This document shows, piece after piece, positions 8,662 through 18,966 of a DNA stretch of 64,000 nucleotides. The position numbers and the translations under genes are program-made. The stretch is taken from assembly GCA_000827325.1 (NCBI GenBank), contig KN832870.1, positions 4,092,001 to 4,156,000 of the forward strand, written 5' to 3'. Source of the stretch: Oidiodendron maius Zn. Lineage: Eukaryota > Ascomycota > Leotiomycetes > Myxotrichaceae. Position 1 is the first letter of the stretch. Each line of letters starts with the position of its first letter. The notes under the pieces were generated by a model. The model had not been told where the DNA came from, made no database searches, and saw only the letters and a program-made list of their open reading frames with translations.

Positions 8662-11598
8662 ATGACCGAAAATCTCCTCACGATTACGACGCAGATCGCG
8701 ACGCCCATCCAGACCGCGCTCAATTCCACGGCCCCTACCTCTGCCCGCGATGCGCCCAACGGCTCCGACTTCGTAGATGAGGAGCCTTACACCATCAAGT
8801 GTATCTGCGAGTACAGCGACGATGATGGGAACACCATCTACTGCGAGACCTGCGATACCTGGCAACATATTGAGTGCTTCTACCCTGGCCGCGTCGACGA
8901 TGCCTCCCGCGCCGAGTTCGACCACTCCTGCGCCGACTGCGACCCGCGGCCGCTCGACCGTCAGCATGCGATCGAGCGCCAGCGCTCCCAGCGCCAGCAT
9001 CGGTCGGCGACGGATGACAAGAAGACGAAGCGCCCCCCCTCGTCCAAAAGCCACAAGAAGAAGTCGAAGCCATCCGACTTGCTGGTGAACGGCCACGGCG
9101 ACCGCGACGACGTGAAGCACGGCAGTCCACACGACCATCTGCCCTCGAGCAAGAAGAAAGGCCACCGGTCCAGCCAGTCCGTCAGCTCCAGCAAGCGCTC
9201 CCCTCCCTTCTCGCGCCCCTCGTCGCACGCACACCCTCCAAGCCCGGCCAAGACACCCCCGGACTTACCTCCTCACGTCCAGATCCACTCCTACTCCGAA
9301 TACTTCAAATCTCTCTACACTAACGACGACACCTTCATCCCCTCTCGCACCAATTCCTTCGCTAGTCTCCCCGTCACGAATTCCCTATCTCTCTGGCTCC
9401 ACGACGCACAGAAGCTGCGTGATGATGCCGGCGTCACTGACAAGGCGGACGTCTTCCAGAATCTCGTAGTCCCTGTGGACACGCTGAAATGGCCCGATCT
9501 GCGTGTCGAGCAGAAGCATTTTACCTTCAATGATGAACGACTTCACTATCGCTACCTAATTACACCTGCGCACCTGAGCCAGTCGGGCCGGATTGGCGAG
9601 CTCAACGGTGTCGTGGGCTTCCAGAAGGACTACTGCAACGACGACATGAACCGATGGCAGGAGACTGCACACCCCCGACCCTTCGTCTTCTTCCATCCTC
9701 GCCTCCCCCTCTTCATCGACACGCGGCAAGAGGGTTCGACGTGCCGTTACGTGCGTCGGAGCTGTCGCGCGAACACGGTGTTGGAGACCTTCATCGCCAG
9801 CGGCTCCGAGTACCACTTCTGGCTGATCAGCGAGCGACCCCTTCCAGCCAACGAGCAGATCACCATCCCCTGGGACTTCCGATTCCCTTCACACTTTCGA
9901 TCGCGGTTCTTACACCTGCTGAATCTGGGGGACGAGGATGGAGCGCCTTTCGACACCGCAGACATCACGGAAGAAGAATACGACCACCTCGCTGCCATGA
10001 TAGACCAAGTGCTCTCGGACCATGGAGGCTGCGCGTGTGATCTCGGCCAGGATTGCGCATTCTCTCGATTCCACCGAAACTACTTTGGCAGGTCTCACAC
10101 TCAGACAAACGGCGTGAAGGCAAAGAAAGGCCGCAAGCCCAAGCAGAGTCACGTATCGCCTACAAGCACTGGACATGCTACGAATAGCCGAGCTGCCAGC
10201 GAGGGGCAACCAGAGCAGTACGAGGAAGACGACGGCCGATCTGTCTCCGGCTCAACTCGGAGCAAACCCCACAGTCGAGACCTGACCCCGCTGAGCGGCA
10301 TCCCGGAAGCCAACGGCGTCACAGTGGAGCTCACGGATCGCGAGAAGAGGAAGATAGCCATGGTAGAGGACTCGTTCAGAAAGCTGGATCAAGGCCAACC
10401 GCCGCGCAAGAAGAAGAGAGCTTCAGACGGTGCCCCGGCCAACGCTTCCTCGACGACTCCACAAGCTACTCCCAAACCGAGACAGAAATCCACCATAGGG
10501 CGCGTGTCACTCTCGCAACCATCCGCGGCCACCAACGGCTCTCGATCTAGACAGTACGTCGATGCGGGCACCTCTGGTAATCAGTCTGTCTCACCTTACA
10601 ATGGGGTATCTCCAACAGCTGCAGGCAGCCCTCCAGGGCTCCTCACGTCTCAGCGCGGATCTACGTCCCATAGATCTCGTCATCCGTCAATGGCTCCGGT
10701 TCCCAGAAGCGCCTATGTTGATGCATCGACCCAGACAGACGTTGTCACTGATGAGTGGTACAGCCCCTTGATAACTCCGCCGAAGCCAAAGAAGGCCTTT
10801 GTACCGCTCGCCAAACTCCTCCTTAGGAATCGACAGATACACAAGGAGCGACAAGAGGAGGCAAAGCGGAAGAGCCTTGATGCACAGTCTGCGGTCACGT
10901 CACCCGTTCTCCCGATGGAAGTCGACTCTAATCACGATGAGCGGCAAAACGGAAGCTCCCTTACTGATGCGAACGGCCACAACACGAGCATCACCTCTTC
11001 TAACCTGTCCGTCGATATCATCTCAGTAGACGCGCCTATGACCGATGCACCCGCGATGATCAAGCCTCCACTTCCACCATGGCCGCAATCGAACGCAGCT
11101 CCTGCCGCTACGACTCCCACGCCCACGCCCACGCACAGATCTCCAGACCTACGGGTCCAGCTTCCCGCCCCCCCTACCTTCTCGATACCGAACATGTCTG
11201 GAACCGCCACTGGCTCTGTCATGCCCTCATCGGCAGGAGCATACGCCCAATCGCCATTCGGAAGCATATTCCCAACAACTGTCATCAATGGTGTCACCCC
11301 GCAGCCGAGCCCAGTGAAGACCACCAAGAAGCTCACGCTCAGCGACTACCGGGCTCGGAAGAAGAACCAGGACACGTCTAGCGCGAAACCATCTGGTGGA
11401 AATAGCCCTACAGTAACGCCCGCAGTCTTGAAGACATATCCTTCCGAAGACTCCAAGGCACTTAGTGGGGATACTGTAATGGTAGACTCTCCGGCCATGG
11501 AGAAGGTAGACCCGGTGACATCGGCGACCTCCACGACTGGCCCTACTCCGCCTGAGAGGAGCAACCCACCAGTGGAGCAACTGAACGGCACTTTGTAA
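8662..11598 (+). CDS. set3: SET3-type PHD finger and SET domain protein (Set3 histone deacetylase complex)
   Basis: This single-exon gene encodes 978 residues. A PHD finger occupies about residues 47-93 with ligands CIC, CETC, HIEC and CADC in Cys4-His-Cys3 order. A SET-like domain spans roughly residues 225-405, including RYVRRSCRANT and ISERPLPANEQITIPWDF. PHD followed closely by SET is the layout of yeast Set3, fission yeast Set3 and animal MLL5. Yeast Set3 scaffolds a deacetylase complex with Hos2 and Sif2; its PHD finger reads H3K4 methylation and its SET domain is regarded as inactive. Here the usual Gly-x-Gly cofactor motif is also not evident (SGRIGELNG stands in that place). The C-terminal 550 residues are Ser/Pro/Thr-rich with basic clusters such as RKKKR and look disordered. 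Confidence 0.9.
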   Translation: MTENLLTITTQIATPIQTALNSTAPTSARDAPNGSDFVDEEPYTIKCICEYSDDDGNTIYCETCDTWQHIECFYPGRVDDASRAEFDHSCADCDPRPLDRQHAIERQRSQRQHRSATDDKKTKRPPSSKSHKKKSKPSDLLVNGHGDRDDVKHGSPHDHLPSSKKKGHRSSQSVSSSKRSPPFSRPSSHAHPPSPAKTPPDLPPHVQIHSYSEYFKSLYTNDDTFIPSRTNSFASLPVTNSLSLWLHDAQKLRDDAGVTDKADVFQNLVVPVDTLKWPDLRVEQKHFTFNDERLHYRYLITPAHLSQSGRIGELNGVVGFQKDYCNDDMNRWQETAHPRPFVFFHPRLPLFIDTRQEGSTCRYVRRSCRANTVLETFIASGSEYHFWLISERPLPANEQITIPWDFRFPSHFRSRFLHLLNLGDEDGAPFDTADITEEEYDHLAAMIDQVLSDHGGCACDLGQDCAFSRFHRNYFGRSHTQTNGVKAKKGRKPKQSHVSPTSTGHATNSRAASEGQPEQYEEDDGRSVSGSTRSKPHSRDLTPLSGIPEANGVTVELTDREKRKIAMVEDSFRKLDQGQPPRKKKRASDGAPANASSTTPQATPKPRQKSTIGRVSLSQPSAATNGSRSRQYVDAGTSGNQSVSPYNGVSPTAAGSPPGLLTSQRGSTSHRSRHPSMAPVPRSAYVDASTQTDVVTDEWYSPLITPPKPKKAFVPLAKLLLRNRQIHKERQEEAKRKSLDAQSAVTSPVLPMEVDSNHDERQNGSSLTDANGHNTSITSSNLSVDIISVDAPMTDAPAMIKPPLPPWPQSNAAPAATTPTPTPTHRSPDLRVQLPAPPTFSIPNMSGTATGSVMPSSAGAYAQSPFGSIFPTTVINGVTPQPSPVKTTKKLTLSDYRARKKNQDTSSAKPSGGNSPTVTPAVLKTYPSEDSKALSGDTVMVDSPAMEKVDPVTSATSTTGPTPPERSNPPVEQLNGTL

Positions 11599-12048
11599 CA
11601 TAATCGCACGATTTTAGACTTCCCGCTTCATGCGCATGCGTCCTCTGCTGCCTGCAAGCAACTTGTGTTTCCCTTTTATTATCTGAAGCGGTGCTGCGCC
11701 GGGTCGGGTGGGATTACCATGGGAAATTCAAAAGGGGTTTGGGATACGGAACGGCGTCATTGAAATCATGAAAGGTTTTTTGCTGGATGGGCACACGTGC
11801 CTCCTGGGAGAGGAGATTTACGCTTTTATGTTGTACCATAGCCAGCAATCAAAAAGAAGCCCTTGAGGCATTAAAGTTATATTGTTCGTCTTTTGTGTGA
11901 TGTAGGTTGTGACTACAATTGTGACCTTACACGTATAAGTTGGTATCTGATACATAATCCCTCAGTCTAGGTTCTACTCTCCCATCCGTTCTCTAACATC
12001 CATAACCCCTACCTGGCCCAATATCAGATCTTTAACTCTTTGTACAAT
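11599..12048. other. Convergent 3' region between SET3 and ALG7
   Basis: The two genes end toward each other over 450 bp. The region holds both 3' untranslated regions and no recognisable gene. Confidence 0.55.
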
Positions 12049-13500
12049 CTAAACAGTCAAATTATCCGCATCAAATACCAACAGCGCCAGTCTGTGTCTA
12101 ACAAATAGGCCCACCAACCCACACACAACCTGCAACCCAACTATCTCCATCGCCAATCTATCCTCCCTCCTCGGTCCCCACCATACAAGCCACAGATTCA
12201 ATATCGTCAAGTTGGAACTCTCAACCACATTTCCCTCCTTATCCACCACCACCCTCACCAGCCTTACCCGATCCAACATCTTCAAACCCCAATTCACAAG
12301 CGGATGTGGGGCTTCCTTCCACTCTGTCACCGACGGCTCTAGGAAACCCGTCCGCGCATTGAATCGCGGGAGCCGATGGCGTGGGCAGGGAATGAGACGG
12401 AAGAGTTGAGGGGAGGAGTAGATGAAATTAAAGATCTGAGGAATGAAGAGCAAGAGCAGAGTTTTGCTGAAGTGTCCCAGGATGCCAACGACAGCGAACA
12501 CCATCCCCGCGAAGTAGCAGTACGTATCCCCCACAAAGACCCTCGCGGGGAACCAGTTGTGCTGCCACAAGGCGAGGGAGACGCCAATGAAGGGGAGGAG
12601 CATGTAGAGCGAGAATAAATGCGAGTCGGTCGCGGGATGCGGATAGGGCACGAGGAGGTACAGAATATCGTTGAAGACGAGGAGGAAGGCGATCACGAGG
12701 CATTGGGAGACTTCGATGCCGTTGATGCCCGCGAGGATGTTGATGCTGTTTGGGCAGAAGATGGCGATGGCGGCCATGTAGACGTAATAGAGGGGTCCGA
12801 GGTCAAAGAGACGCATGCCGAAGAGGGGCTGGAGAGGCTTCGGGAGCACGATTGAGGTCACGCCAAAGTCGACGAAGTAAACGATTAGGATGGGGATGCT
12901 GGCGAAGGCGGGAATGAAGAACTTGTGTCGCCAGCGGATGTCGAAGAGGTCATCGCCAATGCCGAGGATGGAGACTGATTGTAGAGAGAGAATGGCTGAG
13001 AGGTAGGATGCTAGCTGTGATTTTTACTGTTAGTCTTGTATATATATAATACAGAGCGGGCGGAAAGAGGAATATAAAAGTACCTTGTTATGCGGAAACC
13101 TATGCAGGAACCGCCCGGTTTGCACGATCTCCACGTCCTTCAACACGTCCCTATTCCCTCCTCCCGATGTCGCCGCCACGATATCTTTATAGAACGGGAA
13201 CGGGATAAATATAATTATGATGAGCAGATATACCACCGCACACACTGCGCCCATGGTTTCTGGGATCTCTTTCTTGTGCACCTTGCTCATATCTTTCCCC
13301 TTCAGCCCGGCTTTCATGAACGTCGGGCCCAGCCAGACGATCATTGCGTATGTCGATGAGAAGGCGATCCCACTGAACGCAAGGGACGCGATGAGCGGCT
13401 CGCCATCGCCTTGGAATGTGTTGGCGATTATGCAAAGGCAGGCAATAGTAAGGGACAGGAGGCTGAGCGTCTCCGTGCGAGAGAGGAATGGGGTCGTCAT
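12049..13500 (-). CDS. alg7: UDP-GlcNAc:dolichyl-phosphate GlcNAc-1-phosphate transferase
   Basis: This enzyme starts N-glycan assembly on the ER membrane by transferring GlcNAc-1-phosphate to dolichyl phosphate; it is the tunicamycin target. The spliced product is 460 residues with about ten hydrophobic segments. Family motifs are present: GDDLFDIRWRHKFFIPAFAS, the Asn-rich stretch FCPNSINILAGINGIEVSQ, and WFPARVFVGDTYCYFAGM, where the Asp residues correspond to the magnesium and nucleotide site of the polyprenyl-phosphate transferase family. Exons are 13500-13084 and 13014-12049, with one phase-0 GT-AG intron whose CTAAC branch point is evident. It is divergent from SEH1 over 473 bp. Confidence 0.95.
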
Positions 13501-13973
13501 TGTTGGATTGAAGAGCGCCAGGCTACCAATTCATTCTGGGGCTGGTGATCGTGGTCGAGGTAGAAGGAGAACTGGGACGAGCGTCGAGGTTGAAGTGGTG
13601 GAAGACGAGGCTGAAAAAGCCACGATGTGGAAATCAATTAAACCCCTGAAAAGAGGTTAGCGCGGGCAGGGCTGTGGTGCATTGGATGAAAGAGAGGGAG
13701 GGACAGCAATTGGAATATAAAGCGTCTATTTCTCACTTAGGACGGAGATATGAGCAAGAGCAGGAAAGATATTTATTTACGACAGAATAGATATTGAAGA
13801 TCGATGGTCAAGGTCGCATTTAACATTTCCGGCGCATCATCCAAGACATTCAGCCTTGTGGGTTGTAGCCGGGCGCACGGACCAGCTTGATATCAACCTC
13901 AACTCCCCGCCTCAATTAATATCAGACGATATCAATCTCCAACTGCGCGAAATCCCCACGTCATACCACCGCA
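13501..13973. promoter_or_regulatory. Shared promoter of ALG7 and SEH1
   Basis: These 473 bp separate the divergent start codons of ALG7 and SEH1. I see no firmly assignable factor site. A TATTTATTT stretch lies near 13770. Confidence 0.5.
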
Positions 13974-15288
13974 ATGGAGGAGTCGCCAGCAGAAATAGAG
14001 TCAGATGACTTTGTCCTCCTGCAGCATGGCCACCGGGACATGGTCGAGGCCACCGCCTTCAACAGCTACGGCGACCGCTTCGCATCGGGCTCGGCCGACG
14101 GCAAGATTAAGGTCTACAATCGGTACAGAGACGGTCTCTGGAACCTCACCGACACATGGGGCGCACACACAGCTGAGATCTTACAAGTTCGTCTTCCTCC
14201 ATCGGCCGCTCAATCCCCAATCTAATCTCTCCACACAGATCCAATGGCTTCCTCCTACCATCCATCCCAACCTCATCGCCTCGATTGGCACCGATGGCCG
14301 CTTCAAGCTGTGGGTTGAAGACCCCACGCTTGCGCCTGGCAGTGGCCGGCGTTTCAATTCTCATAACAACAAGCCCGTCTTTGAGCTGCGCTCCCCCTCG
14401 CGCGCGCCTTTCCTCTCCTTCTCGATCAAACATAACCAGGAAACCAGACACACCTACCTCGCACTGATAAAGCGCAACGCCGAGCTCACGGTCTACGAGA
14501 ATGAGGAGCCCGAGAACCTCGACAGCTGGGCTGAGCTGGATACCGTAGCGGTCTGCGAGAAGCCCGCCAGGGGAGAGGAGGTCTCGTTCAAGGTGGCCTT
14601 CGATCCGAATCTCGAGCCGTGTTATAATGCTCTTCGACAGGGTGTGCCGAGGGATTCGCTGGCGGTGATAGTCGCGAGTATGGACCACGCGAGTGTATGG
14701 CGCACGAAAGAGATTTCCCACACCGTGACACTGGGATCGTCCACGACAAAGGAATTCTACCTGGCTGCCGAGCTGAAGGGGCATCGAGGGTTGGTAAGAG
14801 ACGTGGCCTGGGCGCCGGGGAATATTAGGGGATTTGATATCGTAGCTACGGCGTGCAAGGATGGATTCGTCAGAGTGTATCAGATAAGCACGCCTTCGAA
14901 GGGGGACCAGATTTTAAGAAGTAGAGACTATGCGAGGATCCCTGAGGGCCTGGGTCTCCCCGTTCCTCGGACGATTGAGAATGGCACGAGGAATTCACCA
15001 TCGGGCATCGGCGCGGGTCTTGCGGGCGCAAGGTCCAACGTGAGCGGGATCAGACAGCAGGAGCCCGAGGACAGGCAGGGACAGATATTGCATGTGGCGC
15101 AGGAGATGTCCAAACTGGAGGCGAATCGAACGCCGGTGTGGAGGGTGGACTTCGACGACGATGGACAGCTGCTGGGCTCGACGGGCGACGATGGGAAATT
15201 GATGCTGTGGAGGAGGGAGCCGAGTGGCGTGTGGAGTAGAAGCGCGGAGCTAGCGTTGAGGAAGACTGTTGCTCTCCCAGGTAGTTGA
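13974..15288 (+). CDS. seh1: Nucleoporin SEH1, WD40 beta-propeller
   Basis: The 420-residue product is a WD40 protein matching Seh1, a member of the Nup84/Y complex of the nuclear pore and also of the SEA/GATOR2 complex at the vacuole. The start (LLQHGHRDMVEATAFNSYG, then ASGSADGKIKVYNR) and the second blade (HPNLIASIGTDGRFKLWVED) are characteristic, and later blades include GHRGLVRDVAWAPG and STGDDGKLMLWRRE. Exons are 13974-14186 and 14239-15288; the intron has a GTTCGT donor and CACAG acceptor, phase 0. A long insert between the last blades (about residues 310-350) is richer in Gly, Ser and Arg than in yeast Seh1. The distinction from Sec13 rests on the N-terminal blade sequence. Confidence 0.93.
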
Positions 15289-15582
15289 AGGTGTGTTCTA
15301 TAATTGTATAACGTGCGCATTAGAAGCAGTTGGAGTTCAGGGGTTATGATTTGAGGAGAGAAAGTTTTGGTATTAGAAAACTCCCGCGCTATTTAACTCC
15401 TTGGTGAAGGTAACTTCATGCGTACCCGAGTGTTCCACAGTCCTTTCAGATCAAATTACGCATTATTCTCGTGCTAATCCATTCCATGCAACCCTGACAG
15501 AATGCACCAGACGCCAAAGCAACTCCGTTCCCATTCAGTGCATGTCCATCCAATCCTAGGCAGAATCGTAAAAGCAAAGGCC

Positions 15583-17613
15583 TCATTCAACAACACTCTC
15601 CACCAGAAAGTCAAATATTTGTTCACAAGTCGGCAGTTTCCATTGCCAGAACCTGCCCTCCAACCAAAACGCCTCGTTCGCTTTACTCAGTTTTTCTTCT
15701 AACGCCCTCTTAGTCTTTTCGTCGTTAAGATCAGCACCTTCTTTCTCCATCCATCGTCTCTCTGCTTCTTCCTTGGCCTTTCTGACCACGACTTCGTCAT
15801 CTTCGCATCTATAGAGATCGCACTTTGTGCATTCTGTACAACTCCTTCCGCCATTTGGTCTGAAGTGCTCGCAGAAGTGTCGATATCCTTCTCCATCACC
15901 AATATCCTTCCGACAGACATAACACATCTGATAACCGCAGATGCACGTAAGTTTGTTGCAACCAGAAGACTTGACGAAGGAAGTATTGCAGCGAGGGCAG
16001 GTACGTTTGATGGCTAGCGACATCGCGAGCTCGACTTGCGTGCGGAGAGCCAGGAGCGAGGACTCGTGGCAGATGTGGATGTCCGTCCATGCCTTCGAGC
16101 ATGCCATACAAGAAGCTCGCCGGCAGGTCAGATTCTGGCAGATAAATTTGAGGCCGTGGCGTTTTCGGCACAGACGAATGACAGATGCATCAAAATATGT
16201 GGCGGCAAAGCCACCGAAGAGTGGTTGAGAGGTGAGGAGTAGAACGAGGACAAGCAATACCAATAGCACAGGTAAAAGGAACGGCACCGTCACAATGCTC
16301 AACACCAACACTACAATGGTAGAGAGAGAAGATGGCCCCAGACGCTTAAAACGCCACGAACGCTGTGATTCTGGAAGATAGAGCTCATCGACCTCAGCGT
16401 AGTTGCAGAAAGGGCATCTAATGAGAGGTAGGTTCGCTTTCAGCAGATTATCCTCTGCTAGACGCTCGTCGATTTTGCGCAGAACTTCATCTCCGTTCTT
16501 CTCCTCGTTAAATGCTCTACGGATAAGCTCCTGTGGTATGCAGCCTTGACAGTTATCGGACATCGCAGACACGCATCTGAGGGTGCCGCTGTCGAGGTCA
16601 ATGTTCCTTTGCCATCCCTGGCCAAAGACGGCCTCATTAACCGCATGCCTGACGCACCGGAAGCATATGCAATGGCCACCATCACTGCAGGCTGCTAACT
16701 CCTCAAAGCTCGTCGCAGTGAAACAGCATTCACAATCATGCATGGCTTCATTTTCCTCGGCGTCCCTGTTGTTGAGCTCCACAGCAAATGCTCGATCGTT
16801 TTCTTCCTGATCAGCTCGCTGGCGTTCTTGGATTGGTAGTATAAGAGTGTTGAAGAGTTCCTCATCTAGTTCTAGTGACCCGGTACTCTTGAGGGTCGGA
16901 ATGATGGATCCTTGGCCAGTGGACTGCCAGACGACAAGTGGATGATGCTCTACCTCAGTAGATGATACTGGCTTCCTGCGTAGGAAGATAGAAGAGAGTG
17001 AGAAGCGCCACGACTTCGAAGAAAGTGACACGAGTGTCGGCCGCGCGAGAGTGTACGAGTGGTTAAACTCAGCGAGGACTGCGTTGATTGTCGATCGAGG
17101 AAGGCCCTTGAACTCATGGTACATGGTGGATTTTACACTCTTCTTATATGAAGCGTTCCTGAACTTCTCCTCAACTGGAACCAGCAACGTATTTCCAGTT
17201 CGATCTGGCCTTTGTGTCTCTACCCTCGCCTCCTCCTTCGGCACCATCCTATAACGGCCTCGTACCCACTGCATCCTCTGCTTCAATAACTGTTCCGTGA
17301 CCACTGCTAATCGAGACTGCTCATCAAAACTAGAGAGCATCTCACGAAAGACTTCGACCCGCACATCTGGAAATATGGCAGCGAGGGCGACGAGGCTGTT
17401 GTTGAGGTCGCGGAGATCAGGGTCTTCGGCTCCAGTAGGTAGGAGCTGCTCCTGTTCGCGAATGTAGAGATGGTCAGAAGGCTCCTGAGACGGCGAGGTC
17501 TCTGAAGAACTCTGCCTCGGACTATTGTTGCGTGCTGTGTTGGGTGTTGACACCTTAGACGCCCGGTGGGTGGTAGCCTGGTTGGGCTTGAGCAGCCCCG
17601 AAAGTACCATCAT
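15583..17613 (-). CDS. RBR-type (RING-IBR-RING) E3 ubiquitin ligase, RNF216-like, with membrane segment
   Basis: The product (676 residues, single exon) has a CUE-like helical block near residues 65-110 (LVALAAIFPDVRVEVFREML). RING1 begins near residue 293 (CECC), the IBR lies about 483-510 (FICQNLTCRRASCMAC) and RING2 about 538-566 (CPRCNTSF, then SSGCNKLTCICG, then CYVC). RBR ligases form a thioester on the RING2 cysteine before transfer to substrate; the Cys in SSGC is the expected catalytic residue. The closest described relative in layout is RNF216/Triad3. Unusually, a strongly hydrophobic stretch of about 35 residues (429-463, rich in V and L) separates RING1 from the IBR. The frame stays open upstream to 17829 but without another ATG, so the start at 17613 was chosen. 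Confidence 0.85.
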   Translation of the reverse strand: MMVLSGLLKPNQATTHRASKVSTPNTARNNSPRQSSSETSPSQEPSDHLYIREQEQLLPTGAEDPDLRDLNNSLVALAAIFPDVRVEVFREMLSSFDEQSRLAVVTEQLLKQRMQWVRGRYRMVPKEEARVETQRPDRTGNTLLVPVEEKFRNASYKKSVKSTMYHEFKGLPRSTINAVLAEFNHSYTLARPTLVSLSSKSWRFSLSSIFLRRKPVSSTEVEHHPLVVWQSTGQGSIIPTLKSTGSLELDEELFNTLILPIQERQRADQEENDRAFAVELNNRDAEENEAMHDCECCFTATSFEELAACSDGGHCICFRCVRHAVNEAVFGQGWQRNIDLDSGTLRCVSAMSDNCQGCIPQELIRRAFNEEKNGDEVLRKIDERLAEDNLLKANLPLIRCPFCNYAEVDELYLPESQRSWRFKRLGPSSLSTIVVLVLSIVTVPFLLPVLLVLLVLVLLLTSQPLFGGFAATYFDASVIRLCRKRHGLKFICQNLTCRRASCMACSKAWTDIHICHESSLLALRTQVELAMSLAIKRTCPRCNTSFVKSSGCNKLTCICGYQMCYVCRKDIGDGEGYRHFCEHFRPNGGRSCTECTKCDLYRCEDDEVVVRKAKEEAERRWMEKEGADLNDEKTKRALEEKLSKANEAFWLEGRFWQWKLPTCEQIFDFLVESVVE

Positions 17614-18162
17614 GGTGGGCTGCAGACCGTGATCGGTGACGCATGGCTCTGCCGGAGAGTGGCATATAAGTTCGCAGCCGTGAAGATGAGAGTCTGGGCC
17701 GGGGGTGGGGAGTTGACTGGCTATGTTGAGTCGATGATGAACTCGAGGAGGTAAGTACCCGCGTTTCTGGGACCCTGGCGCGTCACCAACTTTAAATATC
17801 CCCGGTAATCCCCACCCCTTACCAAACAAACCATTTACAAGGGAAGCAACATGTATTCATCGAAATCGTACTTGGGAGGTATATAGACATAACAAGTACG
17901 AAGATATTATCTCGTCTGCCTAAGGAATCGATTTACAATAATAGTTCCTTTAAATCACAGCTAGACATACTCTCCACAGCTCCCTCGTATAACCAGGACC
18001 AATTCGTATTCCCAGCCTGATTCATATAATACGAAGCATGTAGCCGGACCTTCAAGTTACCCGTCGAGTAACACAACTCTGTGTTGTACCGTAAAACCGG
18101 CAAGCTAACTGGGGCATAGAAAATCTCCCCTTGCACTTCGTCTTAACCGGACGTAAGACTGC
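17614..18162. other. Intergenic region upstream of the RBR ligase gene
   Basis: About 550 bp containing the promoter of the minus-strand RBR gene. A minus-strand open frame of 67 codons (17933-18136) resembles nothing I recognise. It lies directly beyond the end of the P450 relic. Confidence 0.4.
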
Positions 18163-18583
18163 TCAGATCTCTCTCCACTTAAAAAGCGCCTGGGCCATTG
18201 GGTCCGGGACACACTGACTCTGAGAAAGTACTCCTTTGGCCTGATGCCGTCCTTCATCTTTATGTCGTACTGCAAGACCAAAGTAACTAGTATGAGTTTG
18301 AGTTCGGCACTTGCAAACCACCGACTAGGGCAAGCTGGCGGCCCGCTCCAAAGTGCATCATGGTTGTATCAGTCGAGGTAAGCTGATACTTGTGCTCGTT
18401 CTGCGGGGACTGTTGTCTTGGGCTATAGAAGCGCAGGCCATCGAAAGTGTCGGCTTTGGGATGGATTGTTTGGTCCGCAGAGATTGCCAGAGATGGCGCT
18501 AGAATGTAGGTATTCTTGAGAAGAAATGTCCTGTCCGAGAGTGTAATGTCATTGGTAGACTTCCGAGCGAAGGATATTATCAA
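18163..18583 (-). pseudogene. C-terminal relic of a cytochrome P450
   Basis: The minus strand reads ITLSDRTFLLKNTYILAPS, then DTFDGLRFYS and QLTSTDTTMMHFGAGRQ, which is the stretch leading to the haem-binding loop of fungal P450s. The frame breaks at that loop near 18334: one base appears lost, after which the adjacent frame gives RWFASAELKLILVTLVLQYD. A second shift near 18208 puts the final PDPMAQALFKWREI and the stop (18163-18165) in a third frame. The oxygen-binding I-helix and the ExxR region are missing upstream. This is a dead 3' fragment; the order of events is inference. Confidence 0.8.
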
Positions 18584-18966
18584 TCATAAGTAAACGGGCG
18601 AGAATTGCACCGTGAATGAAAATGCTTATGGGTCCACATCTAAAGCATTTAAGACTGAAATGGGTTTCAACCCTTGTATCGTAGATGACGAGTCCTTGGG
18701 ATGCTCAACTAACTTAAATTCCGTACTTTATATGATAGGCAAATTGCCTTGGCTAATGAGATTTAGCCCACGGGTTGCACCTGTTACTGTGTTCGCACCT
18801 TTATATTCTGGCGGACGAAGGGGCGGATGTTTTAGTAACAAAATGGGCAACCGGACCGGCGGCAAACTTCTTACGTGAGTTGTGATAACTAAATATTTTC
18901 GGACCTCTCGGATCTGAAGGGGAAGCGGTGTAAAGAGGGACTGTTTGATCAACAATGGTGGTTTTA
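18584..18966. other. Spacer between P450 relic and ZNG1 gene
   Basis: About 380 bp with no supportable gene. It may include more of the decayed P450, but I could not recognise I-helix or ExxR motifs in any frame. Confidence 0.4.

Noticed and set aside
17933-18136. A 67-codon minus-strand frame next to the P450 relic
   Set aside because: It lies after the relic's own stop codon and matches nothing I recognise, so no gene call is justified.
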